From NCBI GenBank assembly GCA_006218025.1, contig VBWA01000006.1, positions 121,664-185,663 of the forward strand: a DNA stretch of 64,000 nt, given 5' to 3'. This DNA is from Rhodocyclaceae bacterium (lineage in GTDB: Bacteria; Pseudomonadota; Gammaproteobacteria; Burkholderiales; Rhodocyclaceae). The notes under the pieces are model-generated. The model did not search any database and had not been told where the DNA came from. It saw only the letters and a list, made by a program, of their open reading frames with translations. Of the stretch, positions 8,195 to 17,779 are shown piece after piece. A program made the translations under genes and the position numbers. Each line of letters starts with the position of its first letter. Position 1 is the first letter of the stretch.

Positions 8195-9238
8195 ATGGAC
8201 ATCACAGAACTGCTCACATTCGTTGTCAAGAACAAGGCCTCCGACTTGCATCTGTCTTCCGGCCTGCCGCCCATGATCCGGGTCCATGGCGACATACGGC
8301 GTATCAATCTGCCGGCCATGGAGCACAAGGACGTGCATGCCATGATTTATGACATCATGAACGACGGGCAGCGCAAGATTTATGAGGAAAATCTCGAGTG
8401 CGACTTTTCCTTTGCGGTGCCCAACCTGGCCCGTTTCCGCGTCAATGCCTTCGTCCAGAACCGGGGTGCCGCAGCGGTGATGCGGACCATTCCGTCGAAG
8501 ATCCTGTCGCTGGAAGACCTCAAGGCGCCGAAGATTTTTGAAGAGCTGGCGGACTATCCGCGCGGCCTGGTGCTGGTGACCGGGCCGACCGGTTCCGGCA
8601 AGTCGACCACGCTGGCGGCGATGGTCAATCACAAGAACGACGTTGAATACGGCCACATCCTCACCGTCGAGGACCCGATCGAATTCGTGCATGAATCCAA
8701 GAAGTGCCTGGTCAACCAGCGCGAGGTCGGCCCGCATACCCTGTCCTTCAATAACGCCCTGCGCTCGGCCCTGCGCGAAGACCCGGACGTGATTCTGGTC
8801 GGCGAAATGCGCGACCTGGAAACCATCCGGCTGGCCATGTCCGGCGCCGAAACCGGTCACCTGGTGTTCGGCACGCTGCACACCTCCTCGGCGGCGAAAA
8901 CCATCGACCGCATCATCGACGTGTTCCCCGCCGCGGAAAAGGAAATGATCCGTGCCATGTTGTCGGAGTCGCTGCGGGCGGTGATTTCTCAGACCCTGTG
9001 CAAGACCATGGATGGCACCGGCCGCGTTGCCGCGCACGAGATCATGGTCGGCACGCCGGCCATCCGCAACCTGATTCGCGAGGCCAAGGTGGCGCAGATG
9101 TATTCGGCAATCCAGACCGGCCAGCAATACGGCATGCAGACACTGGACCAGAACCTGCAGGATCTGGTCAAGCGAAAAATCATCTCTCCCGGCGAAGCGC
9201 GCAGCAAGGCCGCGAACAAGGATAACTTCCCGGGCTGA
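8195..9238 (+). CDS. pilT: type IV pilus retraction ATPase PilT
   Basis: 347 aa. Hexameric cytoplasmic motor that depolymerises type IV pili for twitching motility. Walker A GPTGSGKST, Asp boxes around ILTVEDPIEFVHE, Walker B ILVGEMRDLETI, His box GHLVFGTLHT, and the C-terminal AIRNLIRE helix needed for retraction. Ribosome site AGGAAAGC before ATG; a TATAAA at 8164-8169 is a possible -10. Followed by pilU. Confidence 0.97.
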   Translation: MDITELLTFVVKNKASDLHLSSGLPPMIRVHGDIRRINLPAMEHKDVHAMIYDIMNDGQRKIYEENLECDFSFAVPNLARFRVNAFVQNRGAAAVMRTIPSKILSLEDLKAPKIFEELADYPRGLVLVTGPTGSGKSTTLAAMVNHKNDVEYGHILTVEDPIEFVHESKKCLVNQREVGPHTLSFNNALRSALREDPDVILVGEMRDLETIRLAMSGAETGHLVFGTLHTSSAAKTIDRIIDVFPAAEKEMIRAMLSESLRAVISQTLCKTMDGTGRVAAHEIMVGTPAIRNLIREAKVAQMYSAIQTGQQYGMQTLDQNLQDLVKRKIISPGEARSKAANKDNFPG

Positions 9239-9271
9239 CGCCCGGGATTTATCCTTGCCGCATTTACGCCC

Positions 9272-9328
9272 GCCCCTCCCATCCTCCCCTCGCGGGGAGG
9301 CTACTAGTCGGAGCCGCTGACGCGGCTA
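9272..9328. repeat. GC hairpin repeat between pilT and pilU
   Basis: Perfect hairpin CCTCCCC, loop TCGC, GGGGAGG at 9283-9300, preceded by CCCCTCCCAT and followed by CTACTAGTCGG. A near-identical unit follows pilU (10551-10610), so the repeat flanks pilU on both sides. Confidence 0.7.
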
Positions 9329-9359
9329 GAGTAAGAAGAAACAACCGGAGATTTGCACC

Positions 9360-10496
9360 ATGGAACGCGATGAAGGCCTGAAATTCATGTACCAGCTTCT
9401 GACGATGATGATGCAGAAGAAGGGGTCGGACTTGTTCATTACCTCCGGTTTCCCGCCGGCCATGAAGATCGACGGAAAAATGACACCGGCAACCACCCAG
9501 CCGCTGTCCTCGCAGCACACGCAGGAGTTGGCGCGGGCGATCATGAACGACAAGCAGGCCGCCGAGTTCGAGGCGACCAAGGAATGCAATTTCGCCATCT
9601 CGCCGGCCAGCATCGGACGCTTTCGGGTCAATGCCTTTGTCCAGCAGGGGCGTGTGGGCATGATTCTGCGCACCATCAATGTGCAGATTCCCGAAATCGA
9701 CGATCTCAAGCTGCCGCCGGTGCTCAAGGACGTGACGATGACCAAGCGCGGCCTGGTGCTGTTTGTCGGCGGCACGGGTTCCGGCAAGTCGACCTCGCTG
9801 GCGGCGATGATCGGCTACCGCAACCAGAACAGCTACGGCCACATCATCACCATCGAGGATCCGGTCGAGTACGTCCATGACCATCGCAACTGCGTAATCA
9901 CCCAGCGTGAGGTGGGCGTCGATACCGATTCATGGGAAATCGCCTTGAAGAACACCCTGCGCCAGGCGCCCGACGTCATCCTGATCGGCGAAATTCGCGA
10001 CAGGGAAGTGATGGAACACGCCATCGCCTTTGCCGAAACGGGCCACCTCGCAATGGGCACGCTGCACGCCAACAACGCCAATCAGGCGATTGACCGGATC
10101 ATCAACTTTTTCCCGGAAGAGCGCCGGCCGCAGTTGTTGATGGATCTTTCGCTCAACCTCAAGGCCATCGTGTCGCAGCGCCTGATTCCGGTAAAGGAAG
10201 GCAAGGGCCGCGCGGCAGCCGTGGAGGTCCTGCTCAACTCGCCGCTGATCGCCGATCTGATCTTCAAGGGAGAAATTCACGGCATCAAGGAGATCATGAA
10301 GAAGTCGAAGGAACTCGGCATGAAAACCTTCGACATGGCGCTCTTCGATCTCTTCGAAGAGGGCCGTATCAGCTATGACGATGCCTTGCGCTTTGCCGAT
10401 TCAATGAACGAAGTGCGGCTGATGATCAAGCTGAACAGCAAGATGTCGCAGGACATGGATCGCAACGCCGGCATCCAGCACCTCGACATTGTCTGA
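9360..10496 (+). CDS. pilU: type IV pilus retraction ATPase PilU
   Basis: 378 aa. PilT paralogue that assists PilT-dependent retraction. Walker A GGTGSGKST, Walker B ILIGEIRDREVM, His box GHLAMGTLHANNAN, and the longer C-terminal tail characteristic of PilU. The spacing from pilT is 121 bp and contains a GC hairpin. Its TGA stop lies within the left arm of a 12-bp inverted repeat. Confidence 0.96.
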   Translation: MERDEGLKFMYQLLTMMMQKKGSDLFITSGFPPAMKIDGKMTPATTQPLSSQHTQELARAIMNDKQAAEFEATKECNFAISPASIGRFRVNAFVQQGRVGMILRTINVQIPEIDDLKLPPVLKDVTMTKRGLVLFVGGTGSGKSTSLAAMIGYRNQNSYGHIITIEDPVEYVHDHRNCVITQREVGVDTDSWEIALKNTLRQAPDVILIGEIRDREVMEHAIAFAETGHLAMGTLHANNANQAIDRIINFFPEERRPQLLMDLSLNLKAIVSQRLIPVKEGKGRAAAVEVLLNSPLIADLIFKGEIHGIKEIMKKSKELGMKTFDMALFDLFEEGRISYDDALRFADSMNEVRLMIKLNSKMSQDMDRNAGIQHLDIV

Positions 10497-10542
10497 CTTT
10501 CACGATGCGTGAGCTGCGCCCACGATCGTAAAAGTCAGACAA
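10489..10542 (+). terminator. inverted repeat spanning the pilU stop codon
   Basis: Arms TTGTCTGACTTT (10489-10500) and AAAGTCAGACAA (10531-10542) are perfect inverted repeats around a 30-nt loop that itself contains imperfectly paired CACGAT/ATCGTA. The stop TGA of pilU is inside the left arm. No U-tract follows; it may act as an mRNA 3' stabiliser or attenuator. Confidence 0.5.
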
Positions 10543-10550
10543 GTAAACAC

Positions 10551-10642
10551 AGTCCCTCCCCTCCCGTCCTCCCCTCGCGGGGAGGCTACTAATCGGCTCG
10601 CTGCGCTCGAAGTCGCGGGGCGCTCCGAACCTCGTGCCGCGG
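10551..10642. repeat. GC hairpin repeat downstream of pilU
   Basis: Second member of the pilT-pilU hairpin family: CCTCCCC, loop TCGC, GGGGAGG at 10568-10585, followed by CTACTAATCGG. No gene is visible in this gap. Confidence 0.65.
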
Positions 10643-11794
10643 TTATTCGCGGCGATTGCCGCCGGCGATGATCTCGATGTTGTACAGCCGGCATTCCAGC
10701 GCCCCGTTGTAGAGCGGGATTTTGCGCGAGGTCTGCAGCCGGATCAGCTTGGGCAACTGCGTGTCGGCCGACAGGAACCAGCAGCTCCAGCCGGTAAAGC
10801 GCTGCTTCAGCGCATCGCCCAGCTTCGGATAGAAAGCTGCCAGTTCCTCTTCGCTGCCGAGTCGTTCGCCATAGGGCGGGTTGGCCACCATCACGCCTGC
10901 CGTGGCGGGGGCTTCTCGCGTCAGCAGGTCGGCCTGTTCCAGCGTGGCCAGATCGTCGAGTCCGGCGCCGGCAAGATTCTGCCGCGTACGTGCGACCGCA
11001 TCGGCATCGATGTCGCTGCCGTAGAGGGGCAGGGCGACAGCCTCGCGGCGGCGCTCGGCGGCCTCGCGCTGCAGCTTGCGCCAGAGGCCGGCATCGAAGG
11101 TCTTGAGGTGTTCGAAACCGAAATCGCCCGGCTCGCGCGACAGCCCCGGCGCGTCGTCGAGACAGATCTGCGCCGCTTCGAGCAGGAAAGTGCCGCTGCC
11201 GCACATCGGATCGAGCAGCGGCGTACCCGGTTGCCAGCCTGAAAGACGCAGGATGCCGGCAGCGAGGTTTTCCTTGAGCGGCGCGCCGACTTTGGCCAGC
11301 TTGTGGCCGCGCATGTAGAGCGGTTCGCCGGACGTGTCGAGATAGAGCGTGGCATGGTGTTCGGTGATGAAGAGGTGAACGCGAACCTCGGGGGTTTTGG
11401 TATTGACGCTGGGGCGTCGACCGGTTTCGGCACGGAAGCGGTCGCAGACCGCGTCCTTGACCTTCAGCGTGATGAACTCGATGCTCTTCAGCGGCGAGCG
11501 GATCGCCGTGACATAGACGCGAATCGAGCGATCCACCGAAAACAGCTTTGACCAATCCACATCGTAGGCCAGCCGATAGATCTCGGCTTCGTCGCGATAG
11601 CCGCCACGCGCGATACGCCACAAGACCCGCGTCGCAATGCGCGATTCGAGGTTGATGCGGTAGCCCGTCTCGAGGCTGCCGTTGCAACTGGCGCCGCCCG
11701 GGACGACGGCAACATCCTTGCCGCCGGCGCCGGCGAGGTCTTCCGCGAGCAAGGCCTCGAGGCCGCGCGGACAGGTCGAAAAATAGTGGTTCAA
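10643..11794 (-). CDS. rlmL: THUMP-domain 23S rRNA (guanine-N2) methyltransferase (RlmL N-terminal type)
   Basis: 383 aa; matches the THUMP plus methyltransferase half of E. coli RlmL without the C-terminal RlmK half. THUMP region about residues 45-155; SAM-binding motif LLDPMCGSGTFLLEAA; catalytic NPPY in VMVANPPYGERLG. Start chosen at a TTG (TTGAACCACTATTTT) that gives the family N-terminus NHYFSTCPRGLEALL and overlaps the hemJ stop as TTGA. Expected to modify G2445 of 23S rRNA (family knowledge). Confidence 0.9.
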   Translation of the reverse strand: MNHYFSTCPRGLEALLAEDLAGAGGKDVAVVPGGASCNGSLETGYRINLESRIATRVLWRIARGGYRDEAEIYRLAYDVDWSKLFSVDRSIRVYVTAIRSPLKSIEFITLKVKDAVCDRFRAETGRRPSVNTKTPEVRVHLFITEHHATLYLDTSGEPLYMRGHKLAKVGAPLKENLAAGILRLSGWQPGTPLLDPMCGSGTFLLEAAQICLDDAPGLSREPGDFGFEHLKTFDAGLWRKLQREAAERRREAVALPLYGSDIDADAVARTRQNLAGAGLDDLATLEQADLLTREAPATAGVMVANPPYGERLGSEEELAAFYPKLGDALKQRFTGWSCWFLSADTQLPKLIRLQTSRKIPLYNGALECRLYNIEIIAGGNRRE

Positions 11795-12207
11795 AGGGGT
11801 TTCACCACGGTCAGGATGGAGATCGCAACCAGCACCAGCACCGGCACCTCGTTGAAGAAACGAAACCAGGTATGTGTCTTGGTGGACCTGCCGCCGGCGA
11901 ACTCGGCGAGCAGCCGTCCGCACCAGAGGTGATAGGCGACCAGGCCGACGACCAGCGTGACCTTGGCGTGCAGCCAGCCGCCGGTGAAGCCGAAGCCGAA
12001 CCACAGCCAAAGTCCCAGCGCTATCGCCAGCACGCCGATCGGCGTGACGAAGCGATAGAGCTTGCGCGCCATCAGCAGCAGGCGTTCCCGTTCGGCAGGG
12101 CTGTCGGCCGGCACCATGGCGAGGTTCACGAAAATTCGCGGCAGGTAGAAGAGTCCGGAGAACCAGCTCACGACGAAGACGATGTGAAAGGCCTTTACCC
12201 AGAGCAT
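11791..12207 (-). CDS. hemJ: protoporphyrinogen oxidase HemJ
   Basis: 138 aa, four predicted membrane helices, UPF0093/HemJ. Oxidises protoporphyrinogen IX in haem synthesis. The conserved histidine is in WVKAFHIVFVVSWFSGLFYLPR, and the conserved lysine in GGWLHAKVTLV. Its start overlaps the upstream epimerase gene by 13 nt, so the epimerase, hemJ and the methyltransferase form one minus-strand unit. Confidence 0.9.
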   Translation of the reverse strand: MLWVKAFHIVFVVSWFSGLFYLPRIFVNLAMVPADSPAERERLLLMARKLYRFVTPIGVLAIALGLWLWFGFGFTGGWLHAKVTLVVGLVAYHLWCGRLLAEFAGGRSTKTHTWFRFFNEVPVLVLVAISILTVVKPL

Positions 12208-13073
12208 GATGCTTCCTCAGAAATTGCGGCGGCGATGCCCTCTGTCACGGTCGGATAGCGCAGACGCAGGTGCAATTCGCGCTTCATCCGCGTGTTGTCG
12301 AGCTGTCGCGATTCGCTCATGAACGACCATTGCAGCGGCGGCACCGCGCGCTGCACTTCCTCGCGCGGCAGGCGCACTGCTCGCGGCAGCGCAAAGGCGT
12401 CGGCCAGGGCATCGAACCATTCGCCCATCGCCAGCGACGAGTCGTCATTGATGTTGTACACCCGGTTCGCACGTCCGTGCGCCAGCGCCGCGATGCAGGC
12501 ACGTGCGAGGTCATCGGCGTGGATGTGGTTGGTATGGCTGTCCTCATTGTGAAGCATGAGCGGCAGGTGCTTGTGCAGGCGCTCCAGCGGCAGCCGGTCG
12601 GCCGCATAGATGCCGGGCGCGCGCAGGATGCTGACGCGGCAGCGGCGCCCGAGTTGCCGCAAGCGCCGTTCCGCGTCCACCCGCCGTGCCGCCCGCGCCG
12701 ACTTTGCGGCCGGCATCCGCGTCTCGCTGACCCGGGTGCCGCCGCAGTCGCCATAGACGCCGCTGGTGCTGATGTAGACAAGTTGGCGTGGTAGACTTTT
12801 CCCGCGCTGCAGGACGGCAATCAGGTTCCGCGTGCGCGTGTCGCCCGTTCCTTGCGGCGGGGGCGGCGCGCTGTGGATTACCGCATCGGAGATGCCGGCC
12901 AGTCGCGCCAGCGTATCGGGCTGGTCAAGATCACCCTCGATCTGCGTGACGCCCAGCGCTGCCAGTTGCGGGTCGTGCTGACGCACCAGTGCCAGTACGT
13001 GCCAGCGCAGCACGAGTTGCGGCAGCGCGCGGCGCATTACGTCACCGCAACCAATTATCAGCAATCTACGCAT
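12195..13073 (-). CDS. NAD-dependent epimerase/dehydratase (SDR family), YeeZ-like
   Basis: 292 aa. Rossmann N-terminus LLIIGCGDVMRRAL with a GxxGxxx-like turn, ISTSGVYGD giving the Ser/Tyr catalytic region, and NHIHADDLARAC as in extended SDR proteins. Substrate unknown. Start MRRLLIIGCGD is preferred over an upstream ATG 33 nt earlier. Residues about 123-131 (AKSARAARR) come from a repeat copy read antisense. Divergent from the reductase gene with 14 bp between starts. Confidence 0.82.
   Translation of the reverse strand: MRRLLIIGCGDVMRRALPQLVLRWHVLALVRQHDPQLAALGVTQIEGDLDQPDTLARLAGISDAVIHSAPPPPQGTGDTRTRNLIAVLQRGKSLPRQLVYISTSGVYGDCGGTRVSETRMPAAKSARAARRVDAERRLRQLGRRCRVSILRAPGIYAADRLPLERLHKHLPLMLHNEDSHTNHIHADDLARACIAALAHGRANRVYNINDDSSLAMGEWFDALADAFALPRAVRLPREEVQRAVPPLQWSFMSESRQLDNTRMKRELHLRLRYPTVTEGIAAAISEEASCSG
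12682..12705 (+). repeat. SADF repeat, copy 3 (antisense inside the epimerase gene)
   Basis: CGCCGT, variable GCCG, then CCCGCGCCGACTTT, one mismatch in the core (A to C). Confidence 0.55.
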
Positions 13074-13087
13074 CGGACAATTATCGC

Positions 13088-14122
13088 ATGGCCCCAGTCG
13101 CCTCATTTCGCGTCACGCTTCAGCCCAGCGGGCACAGTTTCACCACCGACGGCAGCGACTCGGTGCTGCAGGCGGCCCTCGACGCCGGCCTGACCCTGCC
13201 CTATGGCTGCCGCAATGGCGCCTGCGGCGCCTGCAAGGGCCGCGTCATCGACGGGCTGGTGGATCACGGCCTGGCGCAGGAGCAGGCGCTGTCGACGGCG
13301 GATCGCGTCAGTGGTCTGGCGCTGTTCTGTTGCGCCAAGCCGCTTTCCGACCTGGTGCTCGAATGCCGCGAAGTGGGCACGGCAAAGGACATCCCGGTCA
13401 AGATCATGCCCTGCCGGGTACAGAAGATCGAGCGCGTCGCGGAGGATGTGATCGTGCTGAGCCTCAAGTTGCCGGCCAACGAGCGCCTGCAGTTTCTCGC
13501 CGGCCAGTACATCGAGTTTCTGCTCAAGGACGGCAAGCGCCGCGCTTTCTCGATTGCCAATGCACCGCATGACGACGGCTTCCTGCAGCTGCATGTGCGC
13601 CTGATTGCCGGCGGCGAATTCACCCGGCATGTTTTCTCGGGCATGAAGGAAAAAGACATCCTGCGCTTTCAGGGTCCCTACGGCAGCTTCTTCCTGCGCG
13701 AGGAATCGGCCAAGCCCATGATTCTGCTCGCCGGCGGCACGGGCTTTGCGCCGATCAAATCCTTGGTCGAGCATGCCATTCACAGCCACATTGCGCGGCC
13801 CATGAAAATTTACTGGGGCGCGCGCAACCGTGCAGGGCTCTATCTGCCCGACTTGCCCAGGGAGTGGGCAGCGGCGCACAGCCATATCCGCTATGTGCCG
13901 GTGCTGTCGGACGAAGCCTGGGAGGGGCGCACTGGGCTCGCCCACAAGGCGGTGCTCGAAGACCATCCGGATCTTTCCGCGTTCCAGATCTATGCCTGCG
14001 GCGCGCCGGCCATGATCGACGCGGCGCGCGCCGACTTTGTTGCAGCCGGCTTGCCGCCCGAAGAGTTCTTCGCCGACGCCTTTACCTTTGCACCGGTCGT
14101 AACCGCGCCGGCTATCGCGTAA
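13088..14122 (+). CDS. 2Fe-2S ferredoxin-NAD(P)H oxidoreductase (CDP-6-deoxy-glucoseen reductase-like / Fre-like)
   Basis: 344 aa. N-terminal plant-type ferredoxin domain with the cluster motif CRNGACGACKG and a downstream cysteine in ALFCCAK. The FAD domain includes RAFSIANAP (RxxS flavin motif), and the NAD(P) domain has LLAGGTGFAPIKS and a C-terminal YACGAPAMI. Betaproteobacterial members are usually labelled CDP-6-deoxy-delta-3,4-glucoseen reductase, but no deoxysugar genes are nearby, so the physiological partner is unknown. Start at MAPVASFRVTLQP. Confidence 0.85.
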   Translation: MAPVASFRVTLQPSGHSFTTDGSDSVLQAALDAGLTLPYGCRNGACGACKGRVIDGLVDHGLAQEQALSTADRVSGLALFCCAKPLSDLVLECREVGTAKDIPVKIMPCRVQKIERVAEDVIVLSLKLPANERLQFLAGQYIEFLLKDGKRRAFSIANAPHDDGFLQLHVRLIAGGEFTRHVFSGMKEKDILRFQGPYGSFFLREESAKPMILLAGGTGFAPIKSLVEHAIHSHIARPMKIYWGARNRAGLYLPDLPREWAAAHSHIRYVPVLSDEAWEGRTGLAHKAVLEDHPDLSAFQIYACGAPAMIDAARADFVAAGLPPEEFFADAFTFAPVVTAPAIA

Positions 14123-14141
14123 CAGGGTTGCCACGCTGAGC

Positions 14142-14166
14142 CGCCGTAGCGCCAGCGCCGACTTTT
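14142..14166 (+). repeat. SADF repeat, copy 4 (intergenic, abutting livF stop)
   Basis: Exact consensus: CGCCGT, variable AGCG, CCAGCGCCGACTTTT. It ends 3 nt before the livF stop codon and lies 19 nt after the reductase stop. The preceding GAGC extends similarity to the hairpin element at 7398. Confidence 0.8.
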
Positions 14167-14169
14167 GAA

Positions 14170-14863
14170 CTATTCGCCGAGGTAAGCGGTGCGCACGCGC
14201 GAATCGGCGAGCAGCGCAGTGGAGTTGTCCGCCAGGGTGATGAGTCCGCTTTCCATCACGTAACCGCGCGAACAGACTTCCAGCGCGAGCCGGGCGTTCT
14301 GCTCGACCAGCAGGATCGTCATGCCTTCGGCAGCGACGGCGCGAATCACTTCGAACACCTTTTCCACCAGCTGCGGCGCGAGGCCCATGGATGGTTCGTC
14401 GAGCAGCAGCAGCCGCGGGCGGCCCATCAGCGCGCGTCCGATCGCCAGCATCTGCTGCTCGCCGCCGGAAAGCGTGCCGGCGACCTGCGACGTGCGTTCC
14501 TTGAGACGCGGCAACAGCGCGTAGATGCGGTTGAAATCCTTTCCGATTTCGGACCGATCTTCTCTGTGGTAGGCACCCATGGCCAGGTTTTCCGCGACCG
14601 TCAGGCGGGCGAAAATGCCGCGGCCTTCCGGTACCAGCGCCAGTCCCCGGCCGATCAATTCGTGGCTCGGAACTGCTTCGATGCGCTGATCGCCGTAGTG
14701 AATTTCTCCGCGGGAAGGGATCATGCGCGCCAGGGCTTTCAGCGTCGATGTCTTGCCGGCGCCGTTGGCACCGATCAGGCAGACGATCTCGTTTTCCTCG
14801 ACGGCAAACGAAACGCCTTTTACGGCCGCAATGCCGCCGTAGTGAACCTGTAGGTTCAGGGCC

Positions 14864-14883
<20 letters not shown>
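14170..14883 (-). CDS. livF: branched-chain amino acid ABC transporter ATP-binding protein LivF
   Basis: 237 aa ABC ATPase. Walker A LIGANGAGKTSTLK, signature LSGGEQQMLAIGRAL, Walker B LLLLDEPSMGLAP, and the typical LivF C-terminus. Energises uptake of branched-chain amino acids or related substrates (some such systems carry amides or urea). Last gene of the livKHMGF set; overlaps livG by 20 nt. Confidence 0.95.
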
Positions 14884-15630
<747 letters not shown>

Positions 15631-15634
<4 letters not shown>

Positions 15635-16686
15635 GCGCGGTTCTCGCTCATCTCGCGGCGATGCCGGGTTTCCGGCCACAAGCCGGCGGGGCGAAAGCGC
15701 ATGGTCAGCACCAGCGCCGCACCGAATACCAGCATGCGCAGCACCTCGGGATCGACCAGCAGCTTGCCGAACAGGGCGCGCTGTACCGGCTCCACGGTGT
15801 AGCGCAGCAGTTCCGGAACGAAGGAGAGCAGCATCGCGCCGGCGATCACGCCCCAGATGTTGCCCATGCCGCCGAGCACCACCATGGCCAGCACCATGAT
15901 GGATTCGTTGAGAACAAAACTCTCCGGGCTGACGAAGCCCTGGATCGCGGCAAACATACCGCCGGCGATGCCGCCGAAAGAGGCGCCCATGGCGAAGGCC
16001 AGCAGCTTGATGTTGCGCGTGTTGATGCCGCTGGCCCTGGCCGCGATTTCGTCCTCGCGGATGGCGACCCAGGCGCGACCGATGCGCGAATCCTGCAGGC
16101 GGCGGTTGATCACGATCACCGCCAGCAGGACCAGCAGCAGGAAGTAGTAGTACTTGATCGGGCCGCTGAAGACCAGCGTTCCGATCGTGTCGCTGGCGGA
16201 AAAGTTCAGCGGGCCGATCTGGAACGGGTCGATCCGGTTGATGCCTTTCGGGCCGTTGGTCAGATTGACGGGGGAGGAGAGATTGTTCATGAAAATCCGC
16301 ACGATCTCGCCGAAGCCGAGCGTGACGATGGCGAGGTAATCGCCGCGCAGGCGCAAGGTCGGTGCGCCGAGTATCACGCCGGCGACGCAGGCCACGGTGG
16401 CGCCGATCGGGAGGATGACCCAGAAGGGCAGGTGCAGCCCGAAATGCGGCGAGGCCAGCAGCGCATAGACGTAGGCGCCGACCGCGAAGAAGGCCACATA
16501 GCCGAGATCGAGCAGGCCGGCGAAGCCGACCACGATGTTCAGGCCCAGGGACAGCAGCACGAACAGCACGGCAAAGTTGGTGATGCGCACCCAGGCCGTG
16601 CCGGCCGAGGCCAGCACAAAAGGCAGGGCGATCAGCGCGACGGCGATCAGGGCCAGGCCGAATTTGTCGCGTGCGCTCATGCTCAT
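15631..16686 (-). CDS. livM: branched-chain amino acid ABC transporter permease LivM
   Basis: 351 aa, inner-membrane permease with about 8-10 helices. Conserved cytoplasmic coupling region RAWVAIREDEIAARASGINT, plus GLLDLGYVAFFAVGAYVYAL. ATG at 16686 overlaps the livH stop (TGATG); a second ATG two codons later is possible. Confidence 0.94.
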
Positions 16687-17672
16687 CAGGCGCGCTCCGA
16701 GACGCGTTCGCCGAGCAGGCCGGAGGGGCGGAACACCAGCACCAGGATCAGCATCAGGAAGGCGAACACGTCCTGGTAGTTGCTGCCGAACAGCACGAAG
16801 TTGCCGCCGTCCGCGCACTGGGCGCTCAGCCAGCCATGCGCGATCGGCCAGTGGCACAGATCGGTGAATTCGCCGACATAGCCGGTGCCGAGCGCTTCCA
16901 CCAGACCGAGCAGGATGCCGCCGACCATGGCGCCGGCGATGTTGCCGATGCCGCCCAGCACCGCCGCGGAGAAAGCCTTGAGGCCGAGGCTGAAGCCCAT
17001 CGTGTAATGGGCGATGCCGTAGTAGCTGCCGTACATCACGCCGGCCACGGCGCCCAAGCCGGCGCCGATGATAAACGTGACGGCGATCACGCGGTCGGCA
17101 TTGACCCCCATCAGGCCGGCGACATGGACATTTTCGGCCGTGGCGCGAATCGCGATGCCGAAGCGGGTGCGATAGACGAACCAGGAGAGGCCGGCCATCA
17201 TCGTCAATGACAAAAGAATGATCGCGATCTGCACGCTGCTGATCGCCGCGCCGCCGATGCCGAACACGCGGTTGTCGATGATCTGCGGAAAGGCCAGCGG
17301 ATTGCGGCCCCAGGCCAGCAAGGCGAGGTGCTGCAGAACGATCGACATGCCGATCGCGGTGATCAGCGGCGCCAGTCGAGGGGCGTGGCGCAGCGGGCGG
17401 TAGGCCACGCGCTCCAGCAGATAACCCATGGTCATGCAGGCGGGAATCGCCGCGAGCACGCCGGCGAGGACGATGACCAGCGGCGGCAGCCCGCTGCCGG
17501 CCAGCGAGGTGATGATCGAGAAGGCCACCATGGCGCCGATCATCACCACTTCGCCATGGGCGAAGTTGATCAGTTGAATCACCCCATAGACCATCGTGTA
17601 GCCCAGCGCGACGACGGCATACACGCTGCCGGTGGTGAGGCCGTTGATGATCTGCTGGAGCAGGATGTCCAT
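16686..17672 (-). CDS. livH: branched-chain amino acid ABC transporter permease LivH
   Basis: 328 aa. Family landmarks GLTTGSVYAVVALGYTMVYG at the N-terminus, NFAHGEVVMIGA, and the coupling region FGIAIRATAENVHVAGLMGVN. A segment near the C-terminus (about residues 278-298, with CHWPIAHGWLSAQCADGG) contains two cysteines in a predicted periplasmic loop. Confidence 0.95.
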   Translation of the reverse strand: MDILLQQIINGLTTGSVYAVVALGYTMVYGVIQLINFAHGEVVMIGAMVAFSIITSLAGSGLPPLVIVLAGVLAAIPACMTMGYLLERVAYRPLRHAPRLAPLITAIGMSIVLQHLALLAWGRNPLAFPQIIDNRVFGIGGAAISSVQIAIILLSLTMMAGLSWFVYRTRFGIAIRATAENVHVAGLMGVNADRVIAVTFIIGAGLGAVAGVMYGSYYGIAHYTMGFSLGLKAFSAAVLGGIGNIAGAMVGGILLGLVEALGTGYVGEFTDLCHWPIAHGWLSAQCADGGNFVLFGSNYQDVFAFLMLILVLVFRPSGLLGERVSERA

Positions 17673-17730
17673 TGACGTGGCGGGCGAATCCTCGGGGGAT
17701 ACCGTCCCCGGCTTCCCGCCGGAGACATGA

Positions 17731-17765
17731 AAACGGGGAAGCCGCCGATGGCGACTTCCCCGTTT
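17731..17765 (-). terminator. hairpin terminator after livK
   Basis: On the minus strand AACGGGGAAG pairs with CTTCCCCGTTTT, and inner GCC/GGC also pairs; the T-run overlaps the 3' arm. It separates livK from livH and would give livK higher mRNA levels than the rest, as is usual for binding-protein genes. Confidence 0.65.
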
Positions 17766-17779
17766 GGGTCAGCGTGAGC

